Source of the DNA: Eleginops maclovinus
Taxonomy: Eukaryota; Chordata; Actinopteri; Perciformes; Eleginopidae
DNA length: 64,000 nucleotides
Direction of reading: 5' to 3'
Assembly: GCF_036324505.1 (NCBI RefSeq)
Contig: NC_086358.1
Coordinates: forward strand, 5,795,768 to 5,859,767
The position numbers and the translations under genes are program-made. Positions 1 through 13,200 of the stretch are shown piece after piece; position 1 is the stretch's first letter; every line of letters begins with the position of its first letter. The notes under the pieces were generated by a model, which was not told the origin of the DNA, did not search any database, and saw nothing but the letters and a program-made list of their open reading frames with translations.

Positions 1-63
1 ACAGTGGCTACTGCTTGCGCCCGGGATAGCAAGTGGCGAGCAGGAGTCAGGGTGATTTCTTAC

Positions 64-2551
64 CATTGATGGATGCGAGCAGGAACAGATGACAACGCTG
101 GGCTGAATGGGCACAACATCATACTGAAACAGGAGAGGGGGCATTGAGAACATATCAGTTATATCTTGTTCCACATGTTGCTTAAGTACTGCATAATGTC
201 TTAGAAATATGGGCGACCTGGTCAAAAACTCAAAATAAAATAACAAAAATACACCCAAAAACTATTACTGGTAATGCAGGAATAGTCCTTTCTTTGTGAC
301 TGCCAATTGGTATACTGGCAGGTTTAGACCCATCACATATAGTAGCCATATCAATGTTGGAAAACATGATTAAATTAAAATATATTAATATTACAAAAAC
401 AAAATGAAAACTGCCTTCAATACCACTTTAAGTAAAACATATCTGTTCATGGAAAAGGGCATGTTTTGTTTCCAGCCCATTGAACTTTCATTTTCATGGA
501 CATTTTAGGTATTTTCCCTAGGAATTGTGCAAAAACTTAATTTGCATTTGCTTGCTCAAAGTGCGCCATGATTCATTTCTGAAACCTCTTTAAATAGGAT
601 GACACAAAAGCGATACAACAACAAAAAAAACTTCATTACCCAGCACAACTGTAGCCTATATACAAAATGTTGCACCTTCTGGTACTGCCGACTGTGTAAT
701 GAAAATAATACAATGTCCATCAAAACCAGCAATTGCATTACCTATTCCAGGAGATCACCAGAAGACATAGGGCCTAGAGGATCTGGATAGAGTAAAACCA
801 CTTTCCAAAGTTGCCCTTTAAAATGTAGTGCAACTGACACTTGTGAGGGTATAACAACTTAAATATACCCTTTCAAGTGAGACCACTTGAGGGACAAAGT
901 CTGGAGTTGATAAGGACATACAACGACTGTTGGAAAAGCTGCTTCTGAGCCCGGTGGTCCCACCCTCCAGTGTTACAGTGGTATAAACTATGTCAAAGTT
1001 ACTGCTTTCATGTGAAAGCTGACATGGCAGCTAATGCAAACAAACACTTCTGAGAGCACCAAATGATTGTTAAAGACTCAAAGATAACATACAGTGACAG
1101 GCAGAGAACTCAGATCTTGTACTTAGGTAAAAGTAGAACTTGCACTGTGTAGGAATACTCTGTTACAAGTAAACGTCCTGCATTCAAAATGTTACTCAAG
1201 TAAAAGTAGAAAAAGTATGGGCATCAAAATATACTGTAACTACCACAATATAAGTAGTCATTATGCAGATTGGCCCATTTCAGAATAATATTTATCACAT
1301 GTTGGATAGTAAATATTGATGCATTATAGTGTTAAAGGTGCATCTCATTTCAAGTAACTACAGGTATTAAATAAATGTAGTGTGGTACCTCTGAATTGTA
1401 GTGAAGTAGAAGTACAAAGTAGCATAAAATGGAAATACTCAAGTAAAGTACAAGTACCTCAAAATTGTAGTTGAGTACAGTACTTGAGCAAATGTACTTA
1501 GTTACTTTACACCACTGGCGACAGGTTGTGCTTTCCAACAAACTGTGTGGCGCTTGTACCGATCTTGGTTATTTTTAACTTACTGTAACACTCAGTGCTG
1601 AGTGTTGTTCAGCTAACAACTCTTAGTTACTTCTGTTGGCCTAGCTTCTTCTCATTCAAAACCAAGGTGTGGCCATTTAGCTGCCTTATCCGGACTTCAC
1701 TGTATGGTTGCCAACCGGTCGTATAACTATCTACTGACCCAGTACGATTGGTCAACCATGCAGTGGTCGATATAAAATGTCAGCTACCGTTAACCTAACC
1801 CTGAACGTAACAACAGGCCTGTGCGAACTTTCCCTGCTAACTAACGGCTGCTAGCTATCGTTAGCTCCTGCTGCCTTGTCAAATAACGCCGGCCATCACT
1901 GACAGCGAGTTATAAACTTAACGCTAACAGTCAATTAGCTAACGTTAGCACGCCAGGTAACACAAGTAACTTCAAAACCTTGTGTCGTTTTCACATGATG
2001 TTACGTTGTCAAATTTAGAGTACCATCGTGTGTATATAAATGGGGAAGTTAATGGGTTGACAGTCGAATAAAAAAAACATAACCTTAAAAAGCTAACTAT
2101 CTCCTAAACTAAAAGGTGGATCGCAGTAAAGCTAAAGTTAGCATGTTAGCAAGCATCGTTCGAAAGCGCGAACATGTTTAGCTAACGTCAGCCAACAGAT
2201 AACGTTACCGAACCAAGGGGGTTATGGTCACACATCCTATACATCTAACAGCAAGCGCTAATAACCCCGAAACCAACACAGAATCATTCAATAAACCTTT
2301 CATAATGGATCAAGCCAGGTGTTAGACAACCTCGATGAACATAGCAAACATTTTGGTGTTGTTAGCCAACATTAGCATGCTAACGTTGCTAGCGAGTCGT
2401 AACGTTAAACTAGCAGCGCTCTTCACATGAAGGCCCCACGTAACTATTTGTTGTCAAACACCCCCCACACTGTACATTTTCAGCACCGGCTTCGAACTGT
2501 TATTCGTGTTAAAGTTGCAACACTCACCAGCTGACTTGTAGCTCTTGCCAT
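64..2551 (-). CDS. pdpk1: pdpk1, first two coding exons (partial)
   Basis: 3-phosphoinositide-dependent protein kinase 1 phosphorylates the activation loop of AKT, S6K and other AGC kinases downstream of PI3K. Only the N-terminal 28 codons lie here. Coding exon 1 is 2528-2551 (8 codons, starting MARATSQL) and ends with a GT donor. Exon 2 is 64-123 (20 codons, YDVVPIQPS then VVICSCSHPSM), with a CAG acceptor and a GTAAG donor, both at phase 0. This reproduces the start of mammalian PDPK1 (MARTTSQLYD, then PIQSSVV and CSCPSPSM) nearly residue for residue. The kinase and PH domains must lie beyond the left edge. The intron between the exons is about 2.4 kb and contains a repeat copy (1105-1518). 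I cannot tell which teleost paralogue (a or b) it is. Confidence 0.88.
1105..1518 (-). mobile_element. Teleost non-autonomous repeat, copy 1 (AAGTAAAAGTA family)
   Basis: A copy of a very common percomorph short repeat, rich in the words AAGTA and TACTT. Its right end reads TACTTAGTTACTTTACACCA (1495-1514), identical to the end of the copy at 2858-3184. I infer a non-autonomous DNA transposon; the family name was not checked. It lies in pdpk1 intron 1. Confidence 0.7.
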
Positions 2552-2720
2552 GGGAGTTTTCCACGAGTATTTATTTGGAATAAAATAATTAGAGAAGCTC
2601 CAGTAATGGCTGCCTCTGCGCCTTCATTTTCGAGCTGTGACGTCGTTCCACAACAATGTTACCGCAGGACAGCAGAGGAGAGTCCCGCTGTGTCCGCCCC
2701 CCTCAACACATTTACAACCT
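2552..2720 (-). promoter_or_regulatory. pdpk1 5'UTR and promoter region
   Basis: The sequence directly upstream of the pdpk1 start codon on the minus strand should hold the 5'UTR and core promoter. It contains a CRE-like TGACGTCG at 2638-2645. No TATA box is evident. The transcription start is not resolved. Confidence 0.4.
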
Positions 2721-2857
2721 ACTGAACTTCATCTTACTCAGAGAAATCCAGTCGTACAGCAGCAGTTTTTGTATATGTAAACATTGCATCCACAATATGT
2801 TTGCATGATGCATTGTACTGAGTTATCTACATGTATTTTATAACATTGTAACTCCTC

Positions 2858-3184
2858 AGAAGAGGTGGGAGAAGTCTTGGACCTTGTACTTAAGTAAAAG
2901 TAGAAGTACCAGAGTGTAGGAATACTCTGTTACAAGTACAATTCCTGCATTCAAAATGTTATTATGGTTAGTTATGTTAAGTACCAAAAGTAAAAATACT
3001 CATTATGCAGATGAGTACTTGTATAAACATAGGGGAGTAAAAGTAAACCATTTACCTCTGAATTGTAGATGACTAAAAGTACAATGTAGCAACACATTTA
3101 AATACTCAAGTAAAGTACAAGTACCTTAAAATTATACTTAAGTACAGTACTTGAGTAAATGTACTTAGTTACTTTACACCACTG
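2858..3184 (-). mobile_element. Teleost non-autonomous repeat, copy 2 (AAGTAAAAGTA family)
   Basis: Second copy of the same family. Both ends match copy 1: it opens near GTACTTAAGTAAAAGTAGAA and closes with TACTTAGTTACTTTACACCA. It is about 90 bases shorter than copy 1, so internally deleted. It sits between the pdpk1 promoter and the 3' end of tsr3. Confidence 0.7.
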
Positions 3185-3438
3185 CTACTTAAGCTGCCTC
3201 AACTTCTGTATAGAGGTCAGCGTTTATAAAACCATGTGTATCCAACTGAGACTGATACATGTATCACTATGCACCTTATAGTAATTTAAAAGCAAACATA
3301 CAATGTATTTTATATATTTTTTTATTTGATACAAAACTGGTTAGTGGCAAATTATATATAAGATTCAAAAAGGTTGTGCCAGTCATTGTATTAGAATAAA
3401 AAGGTCCATAGTTTAAATATGCTTTATTTGAATGACTT

Positions 3439-3826
3439 TTATTCAGTTTCTTCCTCTTCATCACCTTCATGATGGGACACTGTTGTTGACTCTTTCTTGC
3501 TTTCTCCATCTTCATCCTCTTCATTATCCTCTGAGCTGTCCGTATCCTCACTAGAATCATCATCTTCAGGTGCACTAAAACAGAAATAAAGCACCTAGTA
3601 ACATCACCCATGGTAAACAAATTGGGAAAGTAAAAATTGATAAAGAATATTTGGTTATTTCCAAACTGATCCAATATTAGTTTGGGGATTTTAGCATTCT
3701 AGTTTAAAAATAGTCTAAGGTCACATATTAAAGCAATCACATCAAGCTATATATCACATAGCTATAGTATATAGAAAGCTGAGTATAACATTGAAGTTTG
3801 TAAAATAACTGGATCAGTAGTGATAC

Positions 3827-3872
<46 letters not shown>

Positions 3873-6241
3873 ACAGTATACCAACACAGTTTACAAACAG
3901 TGTGTCTGAGGTAATACATTTTTGGTTTAAATGTTTACCACAAAGGTCTGTTGAGATTCCCGCATACTAATCCTGAGTTAACATCAAATGGATCTGTGAA
4001 CAAAAAAGATGAACAGCCTTCAATTAGAAGCAAATAGGTTCAACAAGACAGGCCATAACTCAGCAAATGCATCCTTCTCTGTGTACAGGGCAATTTTCTA
4101 GACATGCTGGAAACAATTATCCTGGTTTCAGACTTCTGAATCACTGCCCACATCTCTGACTTCTTTAGCTACTCACAGATGAATCACAATCAATTCAACA
4201 AAGCAAGTTGGTCTAATTATTGATAATTACTTTCGGAAAAGTTTTTAGAAATGTGGGGAAAGCAGTCTAGAATATATGTCAGATACCATAAGATTAAATG
4301 TTCATTTTTTAAATTTTAAACGTTTTCTCAAATATAAGAGGTATGTTTTATGATTTTCCCAACTGTACGCATGAGACCAGTGTTTCCCAATGATAATTCA
4401 GCAGAAGTGCATCAACATAAAATAGCAAAAATACAGTATGTATAAAATAGAATAACATTATTACAAATTAGTCAAGGATTCCTAAGATGCAGTTGCTCTT
4501 TAATTTAAAACAGTGATTTCACCAAAATAAAATGTAATAGATATTAACTTTGTAAGAGTAAAGCCAAACCAAGACTAAAATAAGCACCACATTGAACCAA
4601 ACCACATTTTTATGGAAACACTGGATGGGACCCCATTTTATTCTCTCCCCCCCATTTTACCAAATTCATCCTCCTCTGGTTTAGATGTGATGAACTCTTT
4701 TTCCACAGTCAGCAGCTCTTCCTCTGACTGGCATGCAGCATAGCGCTCCAGTAGGACTTTATTGAGATCAAGGAACACTGTCCCCCACTTGAATTTTTTC
4801 AACAAAAGCATTGCTAGCTCTTCAAAACCTGCAAAATCACATAAGGTTTATTAGAGTTTCACAGCAGTAACTTTTAACAGTATATAAAAAGTAGTCAGAA
4901 AAACCATACAGTAGAAATAAACAAAAGCTAAGGCCTTACCAACAATGCAGAATGTTGCAGCAAAAGCCTCAACACAGGATAACTTGCAAGGCTTGCCGTA
5001 GTTGACGGGGTTTGCAGCTACAAGGTATGGCAGTAACCTTGGATATGTTCCGACCATTTTATTGAAGGGAGTCTCGTCCAGTTTAGCCCAGGAACAATCG
5101 ATCACTGCTAGCCCACTTCGAGCCACAATCTCTCTGTGCATAAATGTCCATAAAAAATGATAAAATGTTTATTCTTTAAATCATAAACAATTTCATTATC
5201 AACAGATCACAATAAACAAAAATTATGAAACACAAATAATGGTGTAATGGACAATAATACAACTTAAAAAATGTATTAACTATTTTACTTTGCCTTTCAA
5301 TGAACACAAACTAATATAAAACGTCTACATTCACAAGTTGTATCTTAAAAAATACCTGGAATAGCATTATGATTAGGTTAACTGTTATATGTAGCACCTT
5401 ATGGCTTTTCTTATGAATCATCATGATGTGTTATAATGATTTTAAGAAATGCACACCTGTCTGCTGGGGTCACATACTTTGTGCCCATTGGACTCAGTAT
5501 GAGTCCATTAAATCTCTGATTGAGGCGCAGGTTGCGTACAAAGCCCTTTCGTACCAACTTCTTCCAGTACAACGCTTGGGATCACAGTGACCCAACTCCC
5601 ACATGGCAAGTGGACAAGGCAGTTTAACCTGAGGGGCCTCGGCTCCCTTCTCTATGTGAAGACTTGCTGAAAAACACAATGACAAAGGACAAAGTGGCAT
5701 TAGGATGCAGTGTGATTACTCTTACTTAAATACAAGATACTAACACTAAAGGATTTTTATTGTTTTCACACTATTCTTCAATGACAGTGATGGACAACCA
5801 ATTAATACCATTTGCCTGCTAGATATTATAATGGCAAACATTGAAAGGAGTGTTTTCTAAATTATGAGCACATTTCAAAAGAATATGAACAGCTTACATT
5901 GTTTCAATCCTAAAATAACAATCCTGTAATTAATCTTAAGAAACCTGGGTAAGATAAAATAAGATGTGCTTTATTGATCCCAAATTGGGAAATGTTTTTA
6001 TTTAACTGGATAACTATGTGCATTGGTAAATATTGGTCTTGTAGCACACATGTAAAAGATGAGGCAAGCATAATACAGTTAAATATGATGTTTCTATAGG
6101 AATAGTAAGTTAATTACCTTCAAAAGCAGTGTGCATGTCTTCTGTAAAGGCCTCTAAGGTTTTTCCTTTCATCTTATGCCTTTTTTCTTTGCCCCTGTTT
6201 TCAGATGTGCGCACAGGTTTGCCCTGCTTCTTTTTTCCCAT
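3439..6241 (-). CDS. tsr3: tsr3, 18S rRNA aminocarboxypropyltransferase, with one-base deletion in exon 2
   Basis: TSR3 transfers an aminocarboxypropyl group from SAM to the hypermodified uridine of 18S rRNA during cytoplasmic 40S maturation. Coding exons are 6118-6241, 5457-5666, 4940-5133, 4661-4828, 3939-3993 and 3439-3574. All have GT-AG junctions and compatible phases, giving about 295 aa (human 312). The N-terminus is basic (MGKKKQGKP). Family blocks follow: [63 protein letters not shown]. The tail is acidic ([20 protein letters not shown]) and ends at a TAA. An AATAAA signal lies just past the stop (3423-3428, minus). Exon 2 is one base short for its flanking phases. The frame breaks near 5560, where the family has a Lys after CTGR. 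It is divergent from gnptg, as in human 16p13.3. Confidence 0.92.
3829..3869. repeat. (TA)n microsatellite
   Basis: About 20 uninterrupted TA units inside the last intron of tsr3. Confidence 0.95.
5940..6005. mobile_element. Short retroelement-tail fragment
   Basis: A fragment around GCTTTATTGATCCCAAATTG (5969-5988), a word typical of the ends of teleost non-LTR retroelements. It lies in tsr3 intron 1. Too short to classify further. Confidence 0.4.
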
Positions 6242-6666
6242 GTTGCAACCAGTTGACAGTTAGATTAGTATATCACTGTCAGATCACAGCCTCCATTTAA
6301 CTAACCTGAATCTGTTTACTCTGACATTAGCTAGCTAGCTAGCTATTCCACTGGGAACAGTGTGTCTAATTTATATTGGAAGAAAATGTTGTGTATTTTA
6401 TCTGCGTGTTAACCATTCACACGTTAAAGAAAACCGTCTTAATACAACTGATATACGCCTCCGTTTTTTCCTATACTTCTTGTAACACGATTTAAATGAA
6501 AGTGTATTTAGCTATAGCTACTCATGGTAAGCATGTCGTATTACAGTCCACCGCGCATGCGCAAAGCTTGTTTTCATCACGTGGTCTGTCATCTGACCAG
6601 CGAACACCAAAGTAGGAAATGTAGAAAACAGCACGATAGCCCATTTTAGTCAGTAAAATAACAACC
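6242..6666. promoter_or_regulatory. Bidirectional promoter, tsr3 / gnptg
   Basis: The 425 bp between the two divergent start codons holds both promoters. It contains a palindromic NRF1-type site GCGCATGCGC (6553-6562) and an E-box CACGTG (6578-6583) flanked as TCACGTGG. No TATA box is seen. A short (GCTA)n run lies at about 6328-6345. The binding-site assignments are motif matches only. Confidence 0.65.
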
Positions 6667-8914
<2,248 letters not shown>

Positions 8915-10228
8915 GAAATATCCCAGAGCGAGTCACCGAGTCCTTTTTAAAGCACCGGAGTGGAGATTTCTTTTATCAATGTAAGCATCAAAGAATGTGG
9001 CTGGACATTATCGCTGTCACTGGTGAAGAATGAAACAGTGACACTGAGAAAAACGAACATATTTGTGGATTTCAAACTTGTCAGACTCTAGCGTTTTTTC
9101 CAGGTGGGGTATTGACCCTCAGCTGGATCTCTCGAGACTTTTCATCATTTTTTTTTTACAAAGTTTTGAGGGAGGAGTAAAACTCTCACATGTAAAGATT
9201 GTTATTCAGTACTGTACTTTGTCGTTGCTGCATACAGAAACTGGATGTCCTGCTCCAGGTATACAAGAAAACATCTATAACAGGATGAATGGACAGGACA
9301 TTAAGCATTTAATTAAATAACTTGTATTTGTGTTATGTGTACCAGAACTAAAGACAAGCGCAATGGTGAACAATCTTGAAAGAAATAAGCTTATGGTGAT
9401 ATTTTTGTGTGAGTCTTGATACAGTGAGGAACTTATTTAAACGCCTTTGAATGTTAAGTGTGCTGTATTTGGATGCATTTCTTATAATACAGGAAGTGAT
9501 GTCAACAACCTGAAATTACAAATAGATTCTGTTTCCTTCCTGAAATTAAGAGTCAAACCTGTCTCGTGCAAGACGCCAGATTTGGCTGCTTCTCCTATAC
9601 CTACTGTACATCTGCTGAGGGCATGTAGACTGTATGTGAATTGGAGGGAAAACAAAGACTACACACATTAGTAGTTAAACACATGTTATGTATAATTATA
9701 ATGTACTGAACATGGACTTCAGGGCTGAAGCTCCAAAACATATTTATCATGCTTATACCTGGAGTGGATGAGAAAGTTATTCTCATCAGTGACTTCACAG
9801 ATTACCTGACACGCAAAAACATGTCTCGACTACAAACATTCCTGAGACTTCTTACTCTCATCTTTCCGTTGCATCCTTAGGGGGATTCACATCTCTACTC
9901 ATCTGTCCACAACGCTGCAAAAATCTATTTGCAATAAAAAATACACTTGAGAATGATATACTGTAAGATTGAAAGAATGAAAGCACTTGGATGAGGCAAT
10001 GATACACACCCAAGGAATGTCAAATGAAGAAGGAAGGATAACCTAGATGGATTGAACATTGTAATGATTAAGTCTAATTGGATCCAAATGCATCCTTTCC
10101 CTAAAGGACCCGTGCCAAAAAATACAAACAGCGTGTTTTAGCTTGATAATAGGTGGGGCATTCAGTCCACTGCCCCGGGAACACGCTTCAGTCTTTTTCT
10201 TGTGGAGTTCATGTGTGATGGTGGTGGG
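8915..10228. other. 3' flanks of gnptg and c7orf50 (convergent)
   Basis: Non-coding DNA between two convergent stop codons. It probably holds the gnptg 3'UTR, with a candidate AATAAA at about 9933, and the start of the c7orf50 3'UTR from the right. I found no clear minus-strand polyadenylation signal and no further exon. Confidence 0.5.
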
Positions 10229-13200
10229 TTATGAGAGCAGCTGGATGACTTCTCTGGCTCTGTGCGCCCTCTGCTGGACATCCTTGTCCTCTGGGGCCTG
10301 TCCGGACTCTTCCACCAGGGCTAAGGCTTTCTGCACCGTGGTGTCTTTGGCTGCTCCACGGAGCCCCTCCAAGTACTCAAGCAGCACGGAGAACTTCTCA
10401 TCTGGAACCTGAGAGAGAGTATTTTATATGATCATGAATCCTGTTGTCTGTCTATTAGTTCAAATATTATATATTTTAAATTAAGTAGTGGTTGAAAAAT
10501 AAATACACTTAATAACGTAATTACCTCTAAATGGAAGAAATCTGTCTCAAATGTATTAGTGATTTTTCATCGATGTCCCACAAATGGGTTTATTTGTATT
10601 CAGTTATTCCATTTACTTTTTTTAACCAGTTTTTTTGATAATTATTTGAGTCCTTTTAAAGTTGTAGTATTTATTTGTAGTGATAAACAGTATGTTGTAC
10701 TTCTGAAACATGATAAAAGTAGCACAAGAGAGCATAATTAAATGTATTTTCAGGTCAGTTCATTTCACAGTTCTCCAAATGTGTCAATCCTGCTTTATTC
10801 TGAAAATGCTAAATAGAAACAAAAATAGTCATCTATTGTCATTTTTCGCCACCTTTTTATAATTATGTGGTAAATAGTATTTTCAATGAGTAACTTCATT
10901 CCTATATTTAACTTTGTGTGATTTATTAGCTCAATGCTTTTACATTTGGTTTCTATGTGCATTTGTTGGAGAACTGTAATTAGGAAACAGTAATCCCCCT
11001 TGTGATCTCTGTGTTTACTTTTTATGGCTCTCTTTCTTCCTGGGACTAAGACACATGAAAACACCTCATTATATTTTACAGAAGGAGCGAGTGGGTGAAA
11101 CTCACAGACAAATCAAACAAGCAGACCTCGCTTTGAGTTCCACATCGACCTCACTCTGAACCCGAGCGGATATAAATCCCCCATCATCTCGATGCCGTTT
11201 TACTATACCTGTTCAGAGTTGAACATATGCTGCAGTAACCACGTCTGCCTGATCTTCTGGAACTTCCACTCTGCACGGTTTTCAGCCCAGCTGCAAAAGA
11301 CAAAACCAGAGCGAGCTGAATTACGAGAAAGGTGTTGGTTTGGCCTTTTTATACTGGGTGGCTTTATTGTTTTGCATTTACGGTGTTCTGTCCTTGCATA
11401 TGCAAAACAAATGAGGGCGTCTTGACCTTAAAACCTGCTCCACAGATGTACTGTTGCACTATCGTAGCACAAAAAACAGATAAGACAAAGAATAGTCAAA
11501 ACCAAAGTGCTAGAGGCTAAGCTATTAAGTTCAATTTAAAACACACTGAATAACACAATGCAACTTGAACAGCTCTTTCAGAATTGGAAAAAGTAGTGTT
11601 CTTGATTACTTGTATGTAATGAGGATGAAGATATAATTCAAGCATTTGTTTAAATCAATATCATGGCTTAAATACTTACAAAGCAAATGAAAATATTATA
11701 CATGTGCATTGTTTTTGAGCCATCTACTCACTTGTCCTCTACTAAAGAGCTGCTCTTACCAGGTGAGGTAAACTAAGGCCTGCTGAGGACCAATGGGTAC
11801 AGATGCTTCAGTTTTTGGTGCGGTCTCTCCCTCAGCTTTAATCCGCTTTTTCTCCTCCTTTTTCATGACCTTCTTCATCTTCCTTTCCATGACCCTCTTG
11901 TCCTCGGGGCTCAGGTCCTCCTCTCCTTCCAGCTCCTTGGTCCCCTCCGGATCACAGGGTGGATCGGGAATCTGTCGAGGCAAAACAAAGACTCGTGGGA
12001 GTTATCTGCATTAACAGACCTTCCTTTTTAGACCCGTATCATTTTCTGCATTTGTGTAAAGCATAATCAAAACAACCCTAAATAACATGCCCACTTTCAG
12101 TATTCCAGTTTTCTGGGTCAATGCAGGGCTTATGCTTGAAGCATGAAATTGTATTTCTACAGTAAAATACATTTGACATGTTGTTTTGCTAAGGCATAAA
12201 GACAAGTGAAAGCTCAAGGACTGTTTGAGCTTGAATCACTTCCTGTTGAGCTGCAGGACGGAGGGCTGTTGCCTGGATCTGCAAAACTGACATCATGCAC
12301 ATTTACACTGTGGTGTGCAACATCCCTTTACCGCTGCATGTAAAGCACACAGCTGCACTGTGCATAATAAAACACGGGTGTCTTGTATTTCCTCACTGCT
12401 AAACCTAGCTTTTAGCAACAGTATAACAAAGGAAAATAAACATGATCTAATTTTGAAACAAGTGAACTGCATTATCTAGCTCCCCATGTGTCTGCAGAAT
12501 AATTGATGCCCTGCAAATTATGTTGCAGAAAAATAAAAGACCAAATTGGAGTCATTTTTCTGCAGTTAACGGTACCCACAGCACAGTTTAAAGACTGCGT
12601 TTAAGTCTCGGAGGAAGTTAAACAAGGGACACAGTATGCTCTGATTTAACGGACCTCAGTCTGCACGGTGATGAAAAAAGGGGAGGGGAGGTAAGAGTTT
12701 GATCACATGGCCACGAAGTCATTCTGAAAGTATGCTGTTGAGGTATCTCCCACAGAAATATACAAAGTCCTTCAGAGTGAGCAGCTGTGTCCGTCCAACG
12801 AGCATCATTTTCAGAGCTTTCAGTGGAACAGCAGCGTCAGACCGTTGGATACAAAACAGAAGACGAGGCGGTGACGGAAGCAGAAATGGTAAGTGGAAAC
12901 ATGTGTTGTTACAGAGCAGGCAGTTACTTAGAGGGGGAGCAGACAAAGACTGGCTCACGGAGACATGTGGACATAGAAAAGAGATAGAAAGGAAACCTTT
13001 TATTAAATCTAGTCATTTAATATAGATCTATAATGATGTCTGTCAGTTTTGCTTTTGGATTCGGGAAGGAAATGCCCTGTATCGTGTAAGAGTTCCTGTA
13101 ATAAACTCATTTAGTGATTCATAGGCAGAAAAATGGTGTTCAATTTGATTAAAAAGCAGTTTAATGGTTGAGAAGTGATAGAACAAAATGTATTTCACTT

